Source: Osedax fenrisi
Taxonomy: Eukaryota > Annelida > Polychaeta > Sabellida > Siboglinidae
DNA: 64,000 nt
Assembly (NCBI GenBank): GCA_964019155.1
Contig: OZ025245.1
Coordinates: 9,859,544 to 9,923,543, forward strand
Direction of reading: 5' to 3'
Made by a program: the position numbers and the translations under genes. Under the pieces are notes generated by a model. That model was not told the DNA's origin. It searched no databases and was given only the letters and a program-made list of their open reading frames with translations. The stretch's first letter is position 1. Each line of letters starts with the position of its first letter. Below are positions 21,171 to 32,905 of this stretch, one piece after another.

Positions 21171-22548
21171 GTGGGGGGGTATTAAGGGAAGGGGTAACAA
21201 TCGCATTGATATCTAAAGACAACAATGGGTTATTAAATCATATTATTTAATATGTATTTAAATGAATTCGTTATCTTTAATCTGATGTATATGTCATATA
21301 ATAGTAACTATAAGTTCCTCATTTAAGCGTAAGCCTGTAAATGCTGCGACATATTTAATTCAATTTCTAAATAATATTTCATATGAGTCACCGTACTTTT
21401 ATCTCATTTTATAATCTTTGTAATCTACATAATCTATTATTAATAATAATAATAGTAGTTCATTATATTATATAATGTAAATAGTATATAATACATAGTA
21501 ATATTAACTATAATATTCTTATTTATTATACAGAAAATGCATAGATGAATCTGAAGAAACTATTATATTTGAAAATCTATCTTTCTGGCCGGGAAATATT
21601 TATTTGCTCAGGAAATAGATATCCCTTCCGAATAACTTATTTTCATGCAAGCTACATTTTAACGGAAAGTAGATAAATATGTTTTCGGAAGAAAATATTC
21701 ATTAATTTTTGTATATAAAAATTTATATTAATTATATATTTAATAAATATATTTAATTATGTTTATAATGCATTTTTAGTATAATGCATAACTATTTTAT
21801 CATCTTACATGACAATAATAAATTCACTAAAGGTTTGATAATTTTTAAAGTTTCCATATTTGTTTACATAATTTGAAAGTCTTCGAAGACATGACTCGAA
21901 AAACGTTGAAGTCACCATAAATGTCGATGAAGATTTGAAAGAATTCAAAAACTAGTAAACATTTGAAACACGACACCATTACCACACTCTGTCAGTGTAA
22001 ACACTCTTCTATATACAGTGATCAATACGGATCATTGTTCAAGCTATTTCAATCCCTCTTATCTTATCTTATCCTTATTTACATTAGTGATACCATGCTA
22101 TTATTATGTATAAATTATACAGTAAAATATAACATAATAAGCAATGCGCATTATAATATATAATGTACAATTTCAATACTTCATTATATATATTGTACTA
22201 GATTATATTGTATATATATATATATAGATATAGGAAGTTGAATTTATTATATTGTACTAGATTATATTGTATATATATATATATAGATATAGGAAGTTGA
22301 ATTTATTAACTTAATCTGACAGTTGAATGCTATATGAAGGCTATGTATAATGTATAATAATTGATGTTATCGATGACTCATCAAGGCATAGTATTCAACG
22401 CAATGATGTAATACATGTACTTAATATAGTATGATTGAAATACAATGAAATGATCACACAGTATTGCTGATATGTTCTGAACAATAGTCTAAATTCGTCT
22501 TGTAATAATGATACACTGTATGTTAACAAATTTCCTGTATTAAGGCAG
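21171..22548. other. AT-rich spacer, no gene seen
   Basis: Includes a perfect 60-bp-scale direct repeat (TTATATTGTACTAGATTATATTG...ATATAGGAAGTTGAATTTATTA) at about 22188-22247 and 22249-22308. Two 66-codon frames have no recognisable features. Confidence 0.55.
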
Positions 22549-22798
22549 CGGTGTCCACTACAAGATATGTAGGCAACTTGCCGGAAATATTGCAACTTAA
22601 CAATGATTTTCTATCAAGTTGTAATAGGATACACCTATAAAGTTATTATATTTCAGGCAAGTTGCCGGAAAGTGAGGGGGTTTCCCACTAAAATTTTAGT
22701 TAACTTAATAGAAAATGGTTCTAAAGTTTAAATATTTCCGGCCAGTTGAGAAAATACTTGTAATGGGATACTGGTAGAGAGATACTGGTAGTGGGACA
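22549..22798. mobile_element. GGGGGTATCCCACTA-family MITEs, two adjacent copies
   Basis: Copy one (22549-22637) runs from GGTGTCCACTAC to GTAATAGGATACACC. Copy two (22676-22798) runs from GGGGGTTTCCCACTA to TAGTGGGACAC. Both hold the subterminal motif TTGCCGGAAA or TTTCCGGC. The 38 bp between them (AAAGTTATTATATTTCAGGCAAGTTGCCGG) is conserved at 28.0 kb, so the double structure may be one composite element. Confidence 0.65.
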
Positions 22799-23640
22799 CT
22801 GTGATCCCCTGTACGGTCGGCATTACGCTAGTTTGCATTTTCAGAATTATTAAAAGAATTATTATATTAATTATTTATCTTAAATTGATGTATACATTTG
22901 ATTGAATCGTAAGTATATAAGCTATAAGCACGCCCCGTTGTATGCATTATAAATATACAAATCATCTATCTAAATGTTATTAATTGGTCAGTACATAATT
23001 ACTAAACCTACATCGTATTACCTGGTACTTACTATAAGAGCTCAGCAAATTAGTACTAGACATGACTGTGATCCGCGTAGTAACACAATCTATTGTATTT
23101 TATATATATACAATCCACAGGTGAAGTCATCCACTTTTTAGTGTACCCATTTGTTATGGTTTCGTACACAAAACTAGAAATAAAATTTTAGAAGTTTATA
23201 TATCAGAATTTTGTTCTCAAATATTATGCTATTTCTAAAAACCAATAGCTTTGATGAATCTTTATCAACTAATATTATAGTATATACCTAATATACCTTA
23301 CAAAGGTAGGCTATTTCAAAATATAATATAATTGTAGATACTATAAATGTTACAATTATTTTTCAAAATAGGCAAACAAATAATATGTTTTATTATTTTG
23401 TCAGTACAATTTAATAGTTAATTTTGATTAACTTATACTTGCTATACGACACTATTAATGGTCTAATAGTAATAGATATGAATGTTATATATACGTATTA
23501 ACAATATTGTTTGGTACACAATCTCAAAAGTTATCTGAATCCTAGAAGACCCTCGCATTCCCTATGTGTTACATGTACTGCCATGAACATGACCTAGGCC
23601 TTTACTAGTACTACTAGTGGTTCTATGGATGAGTCACTAC
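22799..23640. other. AT-rich spacer, no gene seen
   Basis: No supportable gene. On the minus strand an ATG at 23068 is followed within 31 bases by a good donor (TTATA|GTAAGT near 23035), but its phase does not fit DUSP-like exon 1, so I leave it uncalled. Confidence 0.5.
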
Positions 23641-23807
23641 TAGGGCGCTGCAACAGGGGGGACGGGGGGAGGGGGATATATCACCCCTACTTGAAAATCT
23701 AGGGGGACCTCCTATGTATTGGCCCCCCCCACCCACTCTTACCACAACATTTGTTTTGATTGGTTTCCCCCCCCTCCTACATACACCCCATCGTTCCTGC
23801 ACCCCTA
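23641..23807. mobile_element. hAT-like MITE, TAGGGGCGCTG family, copy 2
   Basis: Ends TAGGGCGCTGCAACAG and TGCACCCCTA, with a perfect 8-bp target duplication GTCACTAC (23633-23640 and 23808-23815). The interior has ATCTAGGGGGACCTCCTATGTATTGG and C-runs, like copy 1. The perfect duplication and 8-bp length place it in the hAT superfamily. Confidence 0.92.
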
Positions 23808-23815
23808 GTCACTAC

Positions 23816-24256
23816 GAATCCCTGTTTATAAGCAATGCGTGAGTCACCATGTGTATATTACTGTATAATATGTTATACTTATCATTTCTATAAATACATT
23901 ATTTTATTCGTCGCATATTATAATGATTCATTCTTATCGAGCACTTTTTAGATCTATGGATACGTTTTAAAAACAAATATTCTTCCGTAAATAAATTAAA
24001 ATTATCACGATTCACAATAAAGCACTTATTAGATCCTTGCCACCCTTCATCACCACCCGGTATACATCCCCCATATCTATTCCTATCAGATAAGTGATTC
24101 TTCCCATCTTTGTATCGTGTCGTTTTGTCACACTGTTATCAAATTTATATATTTTGTTTATATATGTTATATAATTATATGTTTATATATAATTATAACT
24201 TTCTTTATATGTAACCAGTAATTCAATAAACTTTTGATCTATCTATATATCTATCT

Positions 24257-24295
<39 letters not shown>

Positions 24296-24490
24296 TTACA
24301 AATATTAAATGAATGAATAAAATCAGTACAAAGGTTAAGAAGTTCTAGAGTAAAAGAAATTGAGTGAAAATGATTAGTTTAATGTTCACAAAAGCGTGTC
24401 ATATTTAATCGTAGTATTCGTAATACATCGATAAAAGAATATGAAAATACTATATAAAAATATTATTCGGATATGATCTAATACAGAATT
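23816..24490. other. AT-rich spacer, no gene seen
   Basis: Ordinary AT-rich DNA with (TA)n at 24258-24293. A slightly GC-richer patch at 24040-24130 shows no exon I can support. Confidence 0.55.
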
Positions 24491-24494
24491 TACA

Positions 24495-24672
24495 CAATGA
24501 CACCGATATTGACATGTAGTTTGACATTTATAAAGACACTAATAATGACATTTATAATGGCAATGATATATAAACTAACAATGGCACCGATAATGACACT
24601 GATATCAACATAGATATTGACACTGACATTGACACTGATATTGACACCGATAGTGACACCCATAATTAAACT
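24495..24672. repeat. Degenerate 18-bp repeat (GACACTGATATTGACACC)
   Basis: About nine diverged units in which GACA alternates with TATT or TAATG. The 64-codon minus frame (VNISVNVSVNIYVDISV) is a translation of the repeat. Confidence 0.8.
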
Positions 24673-24779
24673 GTATCGTGACAACCCTGGTAGAGTGGCA
24701 GTATGGTGATTAATACATCTGACACCGACACGTAAGTGACACCTATTGTATTAACTCGTATAACTAATACATCTATATC

Positions 24780-24810
<31 letters not shown>

Positions 24811-24944
24811 GTATATGTAAAAATGAGTGTGTACATATAATATACACATTGCGTATATTGAAATTTATTGCCGCCAATGAAAAACAATAAATCAATAATT
24901 TCATTTACCGAAACCGAACGCGCAGCGATAGTGTGAAGTCTGTA

Positions 24945-25230
24945 CGTGGAGTGGGGGCAGTGGGGGAGTAGTAGAGTGGGCAGTGGGGGGAGTGGGGGGA
25001 GTAGTAGAGTGGGCAGTGGGGGGAGTGGGGGGAGTAGTAGAGTGGGAAGGGGGATGGGGGTATGGGGAGGACGGGGAGTGGGGAGTGGGGGGAGTAGTAG
25101 AGTGGTAAGGGGGATGGGGGTATGGGGAGGTCGGGGAGTGGGGAGTAAGGGGTATGGGGTTGGGGGCAATGGGGGGAGTAGTGGAGTGGGAAGGGGTGTG
25201 GGTGAAGGTGGAGGAGGAGTGAAGTGGTCA
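24945..25230. repeat. G-rich minisatellite (GTGGGGGGAGTAGTAGAGTGGGCA)
   Basis: Two or three nested unit lengths built from GGGGGGAGTAGTAGAGTGG, GGGAAGGGGGATGGGGGTATGGGGAGG and GGGGAGTGGGGAG. The minus-strand frame of about 190 codons is a Pro-Leu-Thr repeat and not credible as a gene. The strand is strongly G-rich. Confidence 0.9.
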
Positions 25231-25318
25231 GTCATGTAATCCATTACTACTGAACACCCATGTGCAGTATGTCTTTAGAATAACACCTCACTTATAACAA
25301 TCTATATATATATATATA

Positions 25319-25575
25319 ACTGCCTGTGTGGCTCAGTTGGCTAATGCGTCAGACACACAAGCAGTAGGACGCGGGTTCGAGCCTCGTCCGGACCACTAAT
25401 ATAGGTCTTACACTATTATTTAGAAGTGATCCTATCGGCTCTCGTTACACCATGGATGCCTTAACATGAGAGCGGCTTCGAAGGGACATTAGAGCTATAT
25501 GGTTATAAGTGAAATATTCATCTAAGTTCCTGGATGGGATGAAGGACTCTACCGAATAAAATAACAATAACAATA
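25319..25575 (+). mobile_element. tRNA-derived SINE, copy 3
   Basis: Best-preserved head of the five copies: TGTGTGGCTCAGTTGGCTAA (A box) and GCGGGTTCGAGCCTCGTCC (B box). The body has GAGAGCGGCTTCGAAGGGAC and GTTCCTGGATGGGATGAAGG, and the tail is AATAAAATAACAATAACAAT. The (TA)n flanks hide any target duplication. Confidence 0.93.
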
Positions 25576-26119
25576 TATATATCATATATTTAGTAACTTA
25601 TAATAAATGATTGTTATTAATAGATATATTATAGTTATATTATATTATAGATATATTGATATAGAAATTAAAATAGAGCCTCCACACACACACACACAGA
25701 TACCAGTAGTAATGGCATTGAGTAAGCAGTGAATACCTATCAATGGAAGTGTGTGTGTGCATGTGTGTATGTGTGTAGATTGTGTTTATGATGAATGGAG
25801 TGATGAGTCATAGAGCAGCAGTAGCAGCAGTGTAGTGTAAACATAGGGCTGTTTATGCTATACATTTTATTCTGTATATATATATATAAGTGTGTGTATA
25901 TATATGTATATGAGTGTGTGTATGTGTAATCAGATGTAATTATGTAGTTGATATTTAATTCTGTATACTTGATATATATATATAAATAACAAACAATTCT
26001 AGTGTATGGAACAATACATAAGAGAGGTAACAAATGTCAAATACTTCAGGTGATCCAAGATTGATTCATTTAATAAACACATACATATAATTAAGAATGC
26101 TATTATAATTATACATTAC
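25576..26119. other. AT-rich spacer, no gene seen
   Basis: Includes (AC)n at 25683-25697 and GT/TA repeats at 25750-25930. Frames here are low complexity. Confidence 0.55.
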
Positions 26120-26217
26120 TACATGTCGCATAACTGGCTTAATGGACATGTTTGACTGGTATAACGGACATGTTTAACTGGTATACTGGACGTGTTTAAC
26201 TGGTATACTGGACATTA
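26120..26217. repeat. 23-bp tandem repeat (GGACATGTTTAACTGGTATACT)
   Basis: Four diverged units of ACTGGTATAMTGGACATGTTTA. Short and non-coding. Confidence 0.85.
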
Positions 26218-26829
26218 AGCCTGTTCGGCTCATTACATTTTTTATGAATATTGCCTTATCATTGAATGTTTGGAGTATTTCCTTCATAATGGTATAATTT
26301 TTGTTATATGTTGTATTCGACATGTGTCAGAGCTTTACAAAATGCCTATAAATATTTGTATATAGAAAAATACTGCTAGATAACCTATATTGAAATCACG
26401 TGACAATTATATTATAAATAATTAATTTTAAAATTTGTATTCAATTTTATTATATTTCTTTAACCATGAACCTTCGTAATAATACACCTTTTTATATTTT
26501 ATATAACCCCAAACCATTTACTAAACGACAAATTTGTATTTGTACCCACATTTATAGATATAATCGGCTAATCTTACTGATATCAATAATAACTATAAAG
26601 CCATTCAAAGATGGAATATAGGTACTAGAATGAGATTTTATATATTGATGCTATTATAATGAAATTGGTATCTTTGGAATGTTTATAAAATTCTATAATA
26701 GAAGTCATACAAAAGTTATGAACACAATTCTGCACAAAAAATTGGTAAAAATGTTAAATGTCGTAGATAGAAATTATGAATTTTTTAATTTATTTATAAT
26801 ACATATTATAAATATTTTTTTTACCTTTA
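26218..26829. other. AT-rich spacer, no gene seen
   Basis: No feature apart from AT-rich DNA up to the 3' end of the LINE remnant that follows. Confidence 0.55.
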
Positions 26830-27966
26830 TCTTTCCCATAGCCATTGGATGCCGTAGGGGCGCAGTTGATTTCTTAACAATTTTCTTCCATCATTCTCTA
26901 TTTTTCGGTCTTAACATGGCTTCTTCCAACACAAGATCGGTCCATTCCGCGATATTAACTTGCCATTGCATTCTGTGCCTCCCTCTCCTTCTTTTACCAT
27001 CAATATTACCTTGGAGAAGTATTTTAGACATAGTATTCGATCTTATTACGTGACCAAACCATATTAACTTTTTCGTTATGACCATTGCTAGTAATTCAGA
27101 GTGAGGGCCAATTTCACGGGTTACCATACTTCTTACTTCAATATTAGTAATTCTTTCTCCGTAGGTTATATTCAGTAATCTTCTTAAACATCTCTTTCTA
27201 GCGCTCTTATTTTCCTCGCAATTCTTTGGTTATCGTCCGTGTTTCAATAATGAGCTGACTAACGATAGCATAAGTTTCATTTTCAATTTCAGTTGTAGCG
27301 ATTTATCGTTCCGTATAATATTTAGTTGAGATAAAGCTGCTACCGCCTGTCCTGTTCTAGCTTGTATTTCGGTATTTGATCCTTTATCGTTGATGATTGC
27401 CCCTAAGTATTCGAATGTGTAAACGATGCTTAGTGGTTCATTATTTATTTTATTTCGGATGTGAACTTACTTTCTGAATTAGTCGTTATTTGTGTTTTTG
27501 TGACGCGTATCTCCATTCCGTATGCACGCGATTTGAGGACAATTTTTCTAATAAGACTGTTTAGTTCAGATTCACTACCGGCTAATCCATCAATGTCATC
27601 TGCGAATCTTAAATTTGTGATTATTCTTCCACCGATATTTACTGTTCTTACATGGGTATCTAATGCGTCATTCATTATTTGTTCGAGCATGATGTTGAAG
27701 AGTGTAGGTGAAAGTAAGCAACCTCGTCTCGCTCCAGTTGTTGTCTGAAACCACTCTCCAACTTTTCCGTCGAAGTAAACTACACTTTCTGCTTTACTAT
27801 ATAGGTTTTGTATAGATTCAATTAGTTTTAGATTAAAGTTAAATCCGTTCATCGCTGACCATAATGCTTTATGCCAGACTCTATCAAATGCTTTCTCGAA
27901 TTCAATGAATACATGATATAGCGGTTTGTTATGTTGAGCTATTTCTCTGAGATGATTCTTAAATTA
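26830..27966 (-). pseudogene. Dead non-LTR retrotransposon, C-terminal half of reverse transcriptase
   Basis: Read on the minus strand and allowing frame changes, the order is: FIEFEKAFDRVWHKALW (motif A; family Asp replaced by Glu), GARRGCLLSPTLFN (motif B; usual GxRQG changed), NLRFADDIDGLAGS (the FADD box), YGMEIRVTKTQ, FEYLGAIINDKGS, RCLRRLLNITYGERITN, IGPHSELLA...LIWFGHVIR and WTDLVLEEA. This is the endonuclease/reverse-transcriptase type with FADDID and a C-terminal GHV(I/S)R region, common in aquatic animals; I do not assign the clade. It is 5'-truncated, with stops (one near 26890) and frameshifts, and the 5' end is abutted by a MITE of the next entry. Confidence 0.88.
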
Positions 27967-27974
27967 CTAGTACT

Positions 27975-28136
27975 ACTTCGGGATACCCCCCTTTAAAGTT
28001 ACTATATTTCCGGCGGGTTGCCGGAAAGTAATGTGTTATCCCACTAAAATTGTAGTTAACTTTCTGAAAATCACTATCTAGTATACATTTCCGGACATTA
28101 TTCCCGGGAATACGGGTAGTGGAATACCCCCTTAAG
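27975..28136. mobile_element. GGGGGTATCCCACTA-family MITE, composite copy
   Basis: Has the same order as the 22.5-kb copy: TACTACTTCGGGATACCCCC, then TTTAAAGTTACTATATTTCCGG, GGGTTGCCGGAAAGTAA, TTATCCCACTAAAATTGTAGTTAAC, and ending TAGTGGAATACCCCCTTAA. It immediately adjoins the truncated 5' end of the LINE remnant. Non-coding. Confidence 0.7.
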
Positions 28137-28557
28137 AGATCGCAACAAATTCAGAAATTTAAGGGACAATCAAACACATTTTGAAATGTACATACTATAC
28201 ACTATGTACTACATAGAAACTACATTAGAGTTAACGACGAATATAACAGCGTGTAGATATACGGATGAATAACTGCATTGTTATTATATCAGAAGAGTAT
28301 TAATACTACGCGATTTAATAAATATAGACGAACGATATTAGCCGTAAATCGAATATTTTAAATAAGTATTCTATTAATTGAACTGATCGGTTATAAGCGC
28401 AATGTACGCATAGCGATACAAGCGCACTGTACACAATGTATACACATGTTAAGTGTGCATCTCGTCTATGATATATCAAAGATTGTAAATAGTAAATACT
28501 CTAACCCACGGATAACATTATTATGCTTATGGGTAACTGTAATTCGTATTATTTACC
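28137..28557. other. AT-rich spacer, no gene seen
   Basis: No feature besides a few TGTACA-type motifs near 28430. Confidence 0.5.
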
Positions 28558-28990
28558 TATGTAATATTGCATGTAATATTGAATGTAATATTGCATATAA
28601 TATTGCATGTAATATTCATGTAATATTGCATGTAATATTGTATCTGTGTGGCTCAGTGGCTAAGGCGTCAGACACACAAGCAGTAGGACACGAGTTCGAC
28701 CCTCGTCCGGACCCTTAATTAATTTTATAAAATGGGTCTTAAAATATTATTTAGAAGTGATCTTATATAATTGTGTATAAATAAATTATCGGCTCTCGTT
28801 AAACCATGGATGCCTTAACATGAGAGCGGCTTCGAAGGGACATTAGAGCCATATATAGTTATAAGTGAAAACTTCATCTAAGTTCCTGGATGGGATGAAA
28901 GGACTCCACCAAATAAAAATAACAATAACAATGTAATATTGCATGTAATATTGCATGTAATATTGTATGTAATATTGCAGGTAATATTGT
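28558..28990. repeat. 12-bp repeat TGTAATATTGCA, split by a SINE
   Basis: Tandem TGTAATATTGCA units at 28558-28640 continue at 28932-28990. The interval is the SINE of the next entry. This shows the array existed before the SINE arrived. Confidence 0.9.
28641..28931 (+). mobile_element. tRNA-derived SINE, copy 4
   Basis: Head CTGTGTGGCTCAGTGGCTAA and B box GAGTTCGACCCTC; body with GAGAGCGGCTTCGAAGGGAC and TTCCTGGATGGGATG; tail AAATAAAAATAACAATAACA. The 10-mer TGTAATATTG sits on both sides (28631-28640 and 28932-28941), consistent with a target duplication although it is also the repeat unit. Confidence 0.93.
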
Positions 28991-29791
28991 ATATTTATTT
29001 CAATAATGTATTATATATAATATATATCATTATAAAATATTTCAACTTGAATTATCGATAATTAATTCGCTCAAATAAAAAATCAATCAATCAATCATTT
29101 AATCATTGATTTTGTTCAGTTAATTCAGTACTAGGTTAATTCAGGAATAGATTCACAAAGTTATACGGGAAACAATAAATAAAATATAAAAATATTGTCA
29201 ACCATTGTTTTATTGATATTAATTATGCAGATATTATAAACAAAAACTTGTAGAATAGCGATCGCACTATGATAAAGGTATGTATTACTATAGATTTATG
29301 TATGTATTATGAACAAATACATAAGCTTTATTTAGAACTGTTCTATTTGAATGTATTTTTACTGTGTAATTATTGCTCAAACACCCGCCAATTAGATAAA
29401 ATCGCCTAGATTCTCAAATAAATATTGAGAAAAAGTTGCCTAATGTGATCATTCCTGAAATTGTAAATGTCTACTATTGCTATGCTATTGTGATCACTTA
29501 GTACATGGTCATTATTATTTATCATTTTTAATTAGACTCTACATATAATCGTTGGCATCATCGGATGTTAAATCGATATGGGAGATCGACGGGAGAAATT
29601 TGCTTTTACGAATATTTCCGAATAATGAAACTATGAAATACTAATGCGCGTAAACTTAATGAAATGAAGTGTTTCTGTTGCCAAAATAATACATTTTTTT
29701 AATATATATTACGATAATAATAAATCAAATATGAAATATTCACTGAAATAAGAGGTTATTTGAAAATATTTGTAATCATGGCTGATTAATA

Positions 29792-29836
<45 letters not shown>

Positions 29837-31283
29837 ATATATTATAATATAATATATATTATATATATATATATATCAGATAGAAAAATGTGTTGATAAC
29901 TACTTTATCTTAATAAATTATTAATTTGATTCCCTCTCGTGAATCACTGCCATGGAAAACAAATCTTCACTCGCTGCGAGTTATTTAAGCTGTCTCGTAT
30001 CGTATACATTCTATTTCGTGAGTACGACTCTCGGGTTCGACAATTCAACGAAGTATATCTCTATGCATATATATAAAAGCGAGAGCGTGTATACTATATG
30101 CTGTATATATAATAGACATGTATTATATACACACATACACGCACGCAATCGTGTGTATATTCAAATGTATCACTGCTGTAAATGAAAAACAATTAATCAA
30201 AATATATATACGAATAAGCGCGAGATTTAATTTTCTAGGATTAATAATTCTATACTATACATTATAATTACATACTATACTATACATTATATATCGTACC
30301 GTACACTATAAACGTTGTATACACTACACTATGTTTATAATTTAAATATTAATTATAATATCAGCGATATCGGTGTACACGCTTAACGTGTGACAGCGTT
30401 GTGTGGGTGTGGGTGTGGGTTTGTGTTGGGTGTGGGTTTGTGTTTGTATGTGGGTGTGGGATTGTGTTGGGATTGGGTGTGGGTGTGGGTTTGTGTTGGG
30501 TTGTGTCTGGTTTGTGTGTATCAGCGGTCGCTACAGGAACGGGTATCGGAGCATGCGGAATAGGTCTTAACGCGATCGTCTAATGAAGCGTGATCGTTTA
30601 CGTATCGTCACGCTATCGGAATATAAAAATCTAATTCCGCGCGTTGTTGAGCCGCTTTTTAATGCACTTCCTATTCCTTACCCATCTTAAAGCACTACTA
30701 CTCTATTCCTATTATTATTTGATATCGCCTTATAAATTTGGTGGGTGATTATTATGCCCTCGCAAGCACACGATGTTTATATTCACTTCTAAATAAAGCA
30801 AATCATCGTCATTAAATATCGTATATATATAGATATATATATACTATATATTATATAGTACTATTACTATTACTTAATACACTTTTGTGAGATGTTTATT
30901 CAGAAATTTATTTCCGATCCAAAACAAGAATTCGTTATAGCATACTCATTGAATTTATACATTAAGTAAGTATTAGGTTTGAATTGTAATGTTATCTTTA
31001 ATAAATTACAATAGTGATTAATAACGTGTTATCATATTAATGTATTATCATATTTATATGATACTTATAAGTGAATAGATAATATATAACAAATATATAT
31101 TTATATATTTGCGTGTGTATTTAGGTGCGTAAAAATAACTGTATTTAAATGTAGTTATCCTATCCACATTCTCGCGCGACGAACGCGTTAATCTATAGAT
31201 ATGAACGCATGCCAAGTATGACCTAATAATAGAGAATTCATCGTATTGAGTAGTGATTATTTCACTGTTAGTATTTCTCATAG
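28991..31283. other. AT-rich spacer with a small CpG-rich patch; no firm gene
   Basis: An ATG in good context (GCCATGG) at 29952 opens 22 codons to a consensus donor TTTC|GTGAGT at 30018, like a first exon, but no partner exon can be matched. 30396-30515 is GT-rich repeat. 30515-30660 has CpG-rich sequence with a short frame VATGTGIGACGIGLNAIV then stop; unassigned. The rest is AT-rich, with a fold-back (AT)n stretch at 29790-29880. Confidence 0.45.
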
Positions 31284-31291
31284 GTCATAAC

Positions 31292-31829
31292 TAGGGGCGC
31301 TGCAACAGGGGGGGGCTGGGAGGGGATATGTCCTCCACTTTAAAATCTAGGGGGACCTATTATGGGGGGGATGCATGTGTTGAGAACGGTTTTCAAAATG
31401 TTATCAGCAATTGAAGCGGGTGGGGAGCGCGCAAAGCGCTATATATTGTATATATATATATATGTGTGTATATATATACTATATATAAATTATATAATTT
31501 AATATAATATATATATAATATAATATAAATATAAATAAAATATATAATATATTTTATATAAGCTTTATCAATATCGGTAGGCATTGATGAGTGAATATAA
31601 ATATATAATATATTGTTAACTGTATTATACAGTTAAAATGATAGTGTATACAGTGTATACACTATGTGCGTTCGCCGCCCGCCTCAATTGCTGGTAACAT
31701 TTTTAAAACCGTTCCCAACTCGTGCAGTAATCCCTATTATGTATTGATCCGACCCACTTTTTACCACGCCTTTTATTTTGATTGGTTGATCCCCCATACA
31801 TACACACCATCGTTCCAGCACTGCCCCTA
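31292..31829. mobile_element. hAT-like MITE, TAGGGGCGCTG family, copy 3, interrupted
   Basis: Ends TAGGGGCGCTGCAACAG and CAGCACTGCCCCTA, with perfect 8-bp target duplication GTCATAAC (31284-31291 and 31830-31837). The sequence is homologous to copies 1 and 2 up to ACCTATTAT, where another element (next entry) is inserted, and resumes at CTATTATGTATTGATCC. Without the insert it would be about 160 bp, as the other copies. Confidence 0.93.
31364..31732. mobile_element. MITE nested inside hAT-like copy 3
   Basis: Flanked by an 8-bp duplication CCTATTAT (31356-31363 and 31733-31740). Its ends are long inverted repeats: GAGAACGGTTTTCAAAATG, TTATCAGCAATTGAAGCGGG on the left, matched by CCCGCCTCAATTGCTGGTAA, CATTTTTAAAACCGTTCCC on the right. 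The interior is (AT)-rich. An 8-bp duplication again suggests hAT, but from a different family. Confidence 0.9.
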
Positions 31830-31899
31830 GTCATAACTAATGTGGTTACTATAGTTACTAAGGAAATACAATAGTTACTAAGGAAATACTATAAATTTA

Positions 31900-32155
31900 A
31901 CCTGATATAATATCGGTAGCCAATAATCTCATGCAAGGTTATTTCGTACGACTCATTAAATTTAATTTATTTCATAATACTACAGTTCTTATACAAATAT
32001 ATATATATAATAAATTATTAAATATTGATATATTATATTGTATTGTATATATTCGTATAAGAACTGTATAATTATGAAATAAATTAAATTTAATAAGTCG
32101 TACGAAATGATCTTGTATGAGATTACCTCGTACGAGATTACTGGTAACCATAATA
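31900..32155. mobile_element. Fold-back element, arms about 85-95 bp
   Basis: The left arm (GGTAGCCAATAATCTCATGCA...TCGTACGACTCATTAAATTTAATTT...CAGTTCTTATAC) is matched in reverse complement by the right arm (GTATAAGAACTGTA...AAATTTAATAAGTCGTACG...GAGATTACTGGTAACC). Decayed relatives of the arm motif (GTAATCTC, TAAATTTA.TTTA, GTCGTCC) recur at 36.6, 37.6 and 38.4-38.7 kb. Confidence 0.75.
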
Positions 32156-32524
32156 TCAACTCTATTATAACTATTGTATAATTGGCTATAATAAATATTA
32201 TACATAGTTAATCTATTTAAATTGATTCCTTTAACAATTATTTTTAATCAAATATTAGAATATAATTTATATAATTTAGTATATGAAATACTATTTCATT
32301 GAAATAGTCATATAGCCATATACAAGAGTATAGTAAATAATATATTATATACTCAATATAATTATTATAGTAGATAACTTTTTTAAATAATATATAACCT
32401 AATAGATTAAAATAATCACTGAGTACAACTTAATCTAACTGCTTTTTAATCATCTATAAATTAAAATTATAATAATAATTGTATTTGATTATAAATGAAT
32501 TACCATATATTTAATATGGTTGTG

Positions 32525-32905
32525 GTTCATAACCGGCGCCAAAAATATATGACTAATAGTTTATTCGATATCACAGCTCACGCTTTCGGAGTTGAAACGT
32601 ATATATATTGAGAGAGATACGTACTTTATATATATATACACACACACATACACACACACACATACACACACACACACACACATTTATTCACGAGTTTTTT
32701 AACAAAGGAATTATGACTATAGTTATATATGGAATCATAGGTTTATAGTTTACCTTAGGCTAGATATAGCAATAACGATCTAGGTCAAATACTATCTATA
32801 TATTATGACACGTCTATATCTAGAGGCGGGAGTCTCAATTGCGAAAGCGCGCGCTCCGATATTGAATAAAGTATTAATCATAGATTTTTGGCGCCGGTTA
32901 TGAAC
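32525..32905. mobile_element. MITE with 75-bp inverted ends, GTTCATAACCGGCGCC
   Basis: GTTCATAACCGGCGCCAAAA and then TATGACTAATAGTTTATTCG on the left are matched in reverse complement to GTTATGAAC on the right, with about 85 percent identity over 75 bp by eye. A (CA)n block lies at 32637-32684. No coding frame. Confidence 0.85.

Noticed and set aside
23035..23080. Upstream first exon for the DUSP-like gene (ATG to GTAAGT)
   Set aside because: Ends in phase 1, while all acceptors before exon 1 need phase 2, and joining would create an early stop.
24666..25244. 192-codon Pro/Leu/Thr-rich frame
   Set aside because: Translation of a G-rich minisatellite, with no domain or splice support.
25319..25390. 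Functional tRNA gene
   Set aside because: The A and B boxes are present but the arms do not pair as a full cloverleaf and the same head is followed by a shared SINE body and tail in five places.
29952..30017. First exon of IBA57 (ATG to a GTGAGT donor, phase 0)
   Set aside because: The phase fits, but the 22 residues lack the Arg-rich character of a mitochondrial presequence and the intron would be 10 kb; too weak to join.
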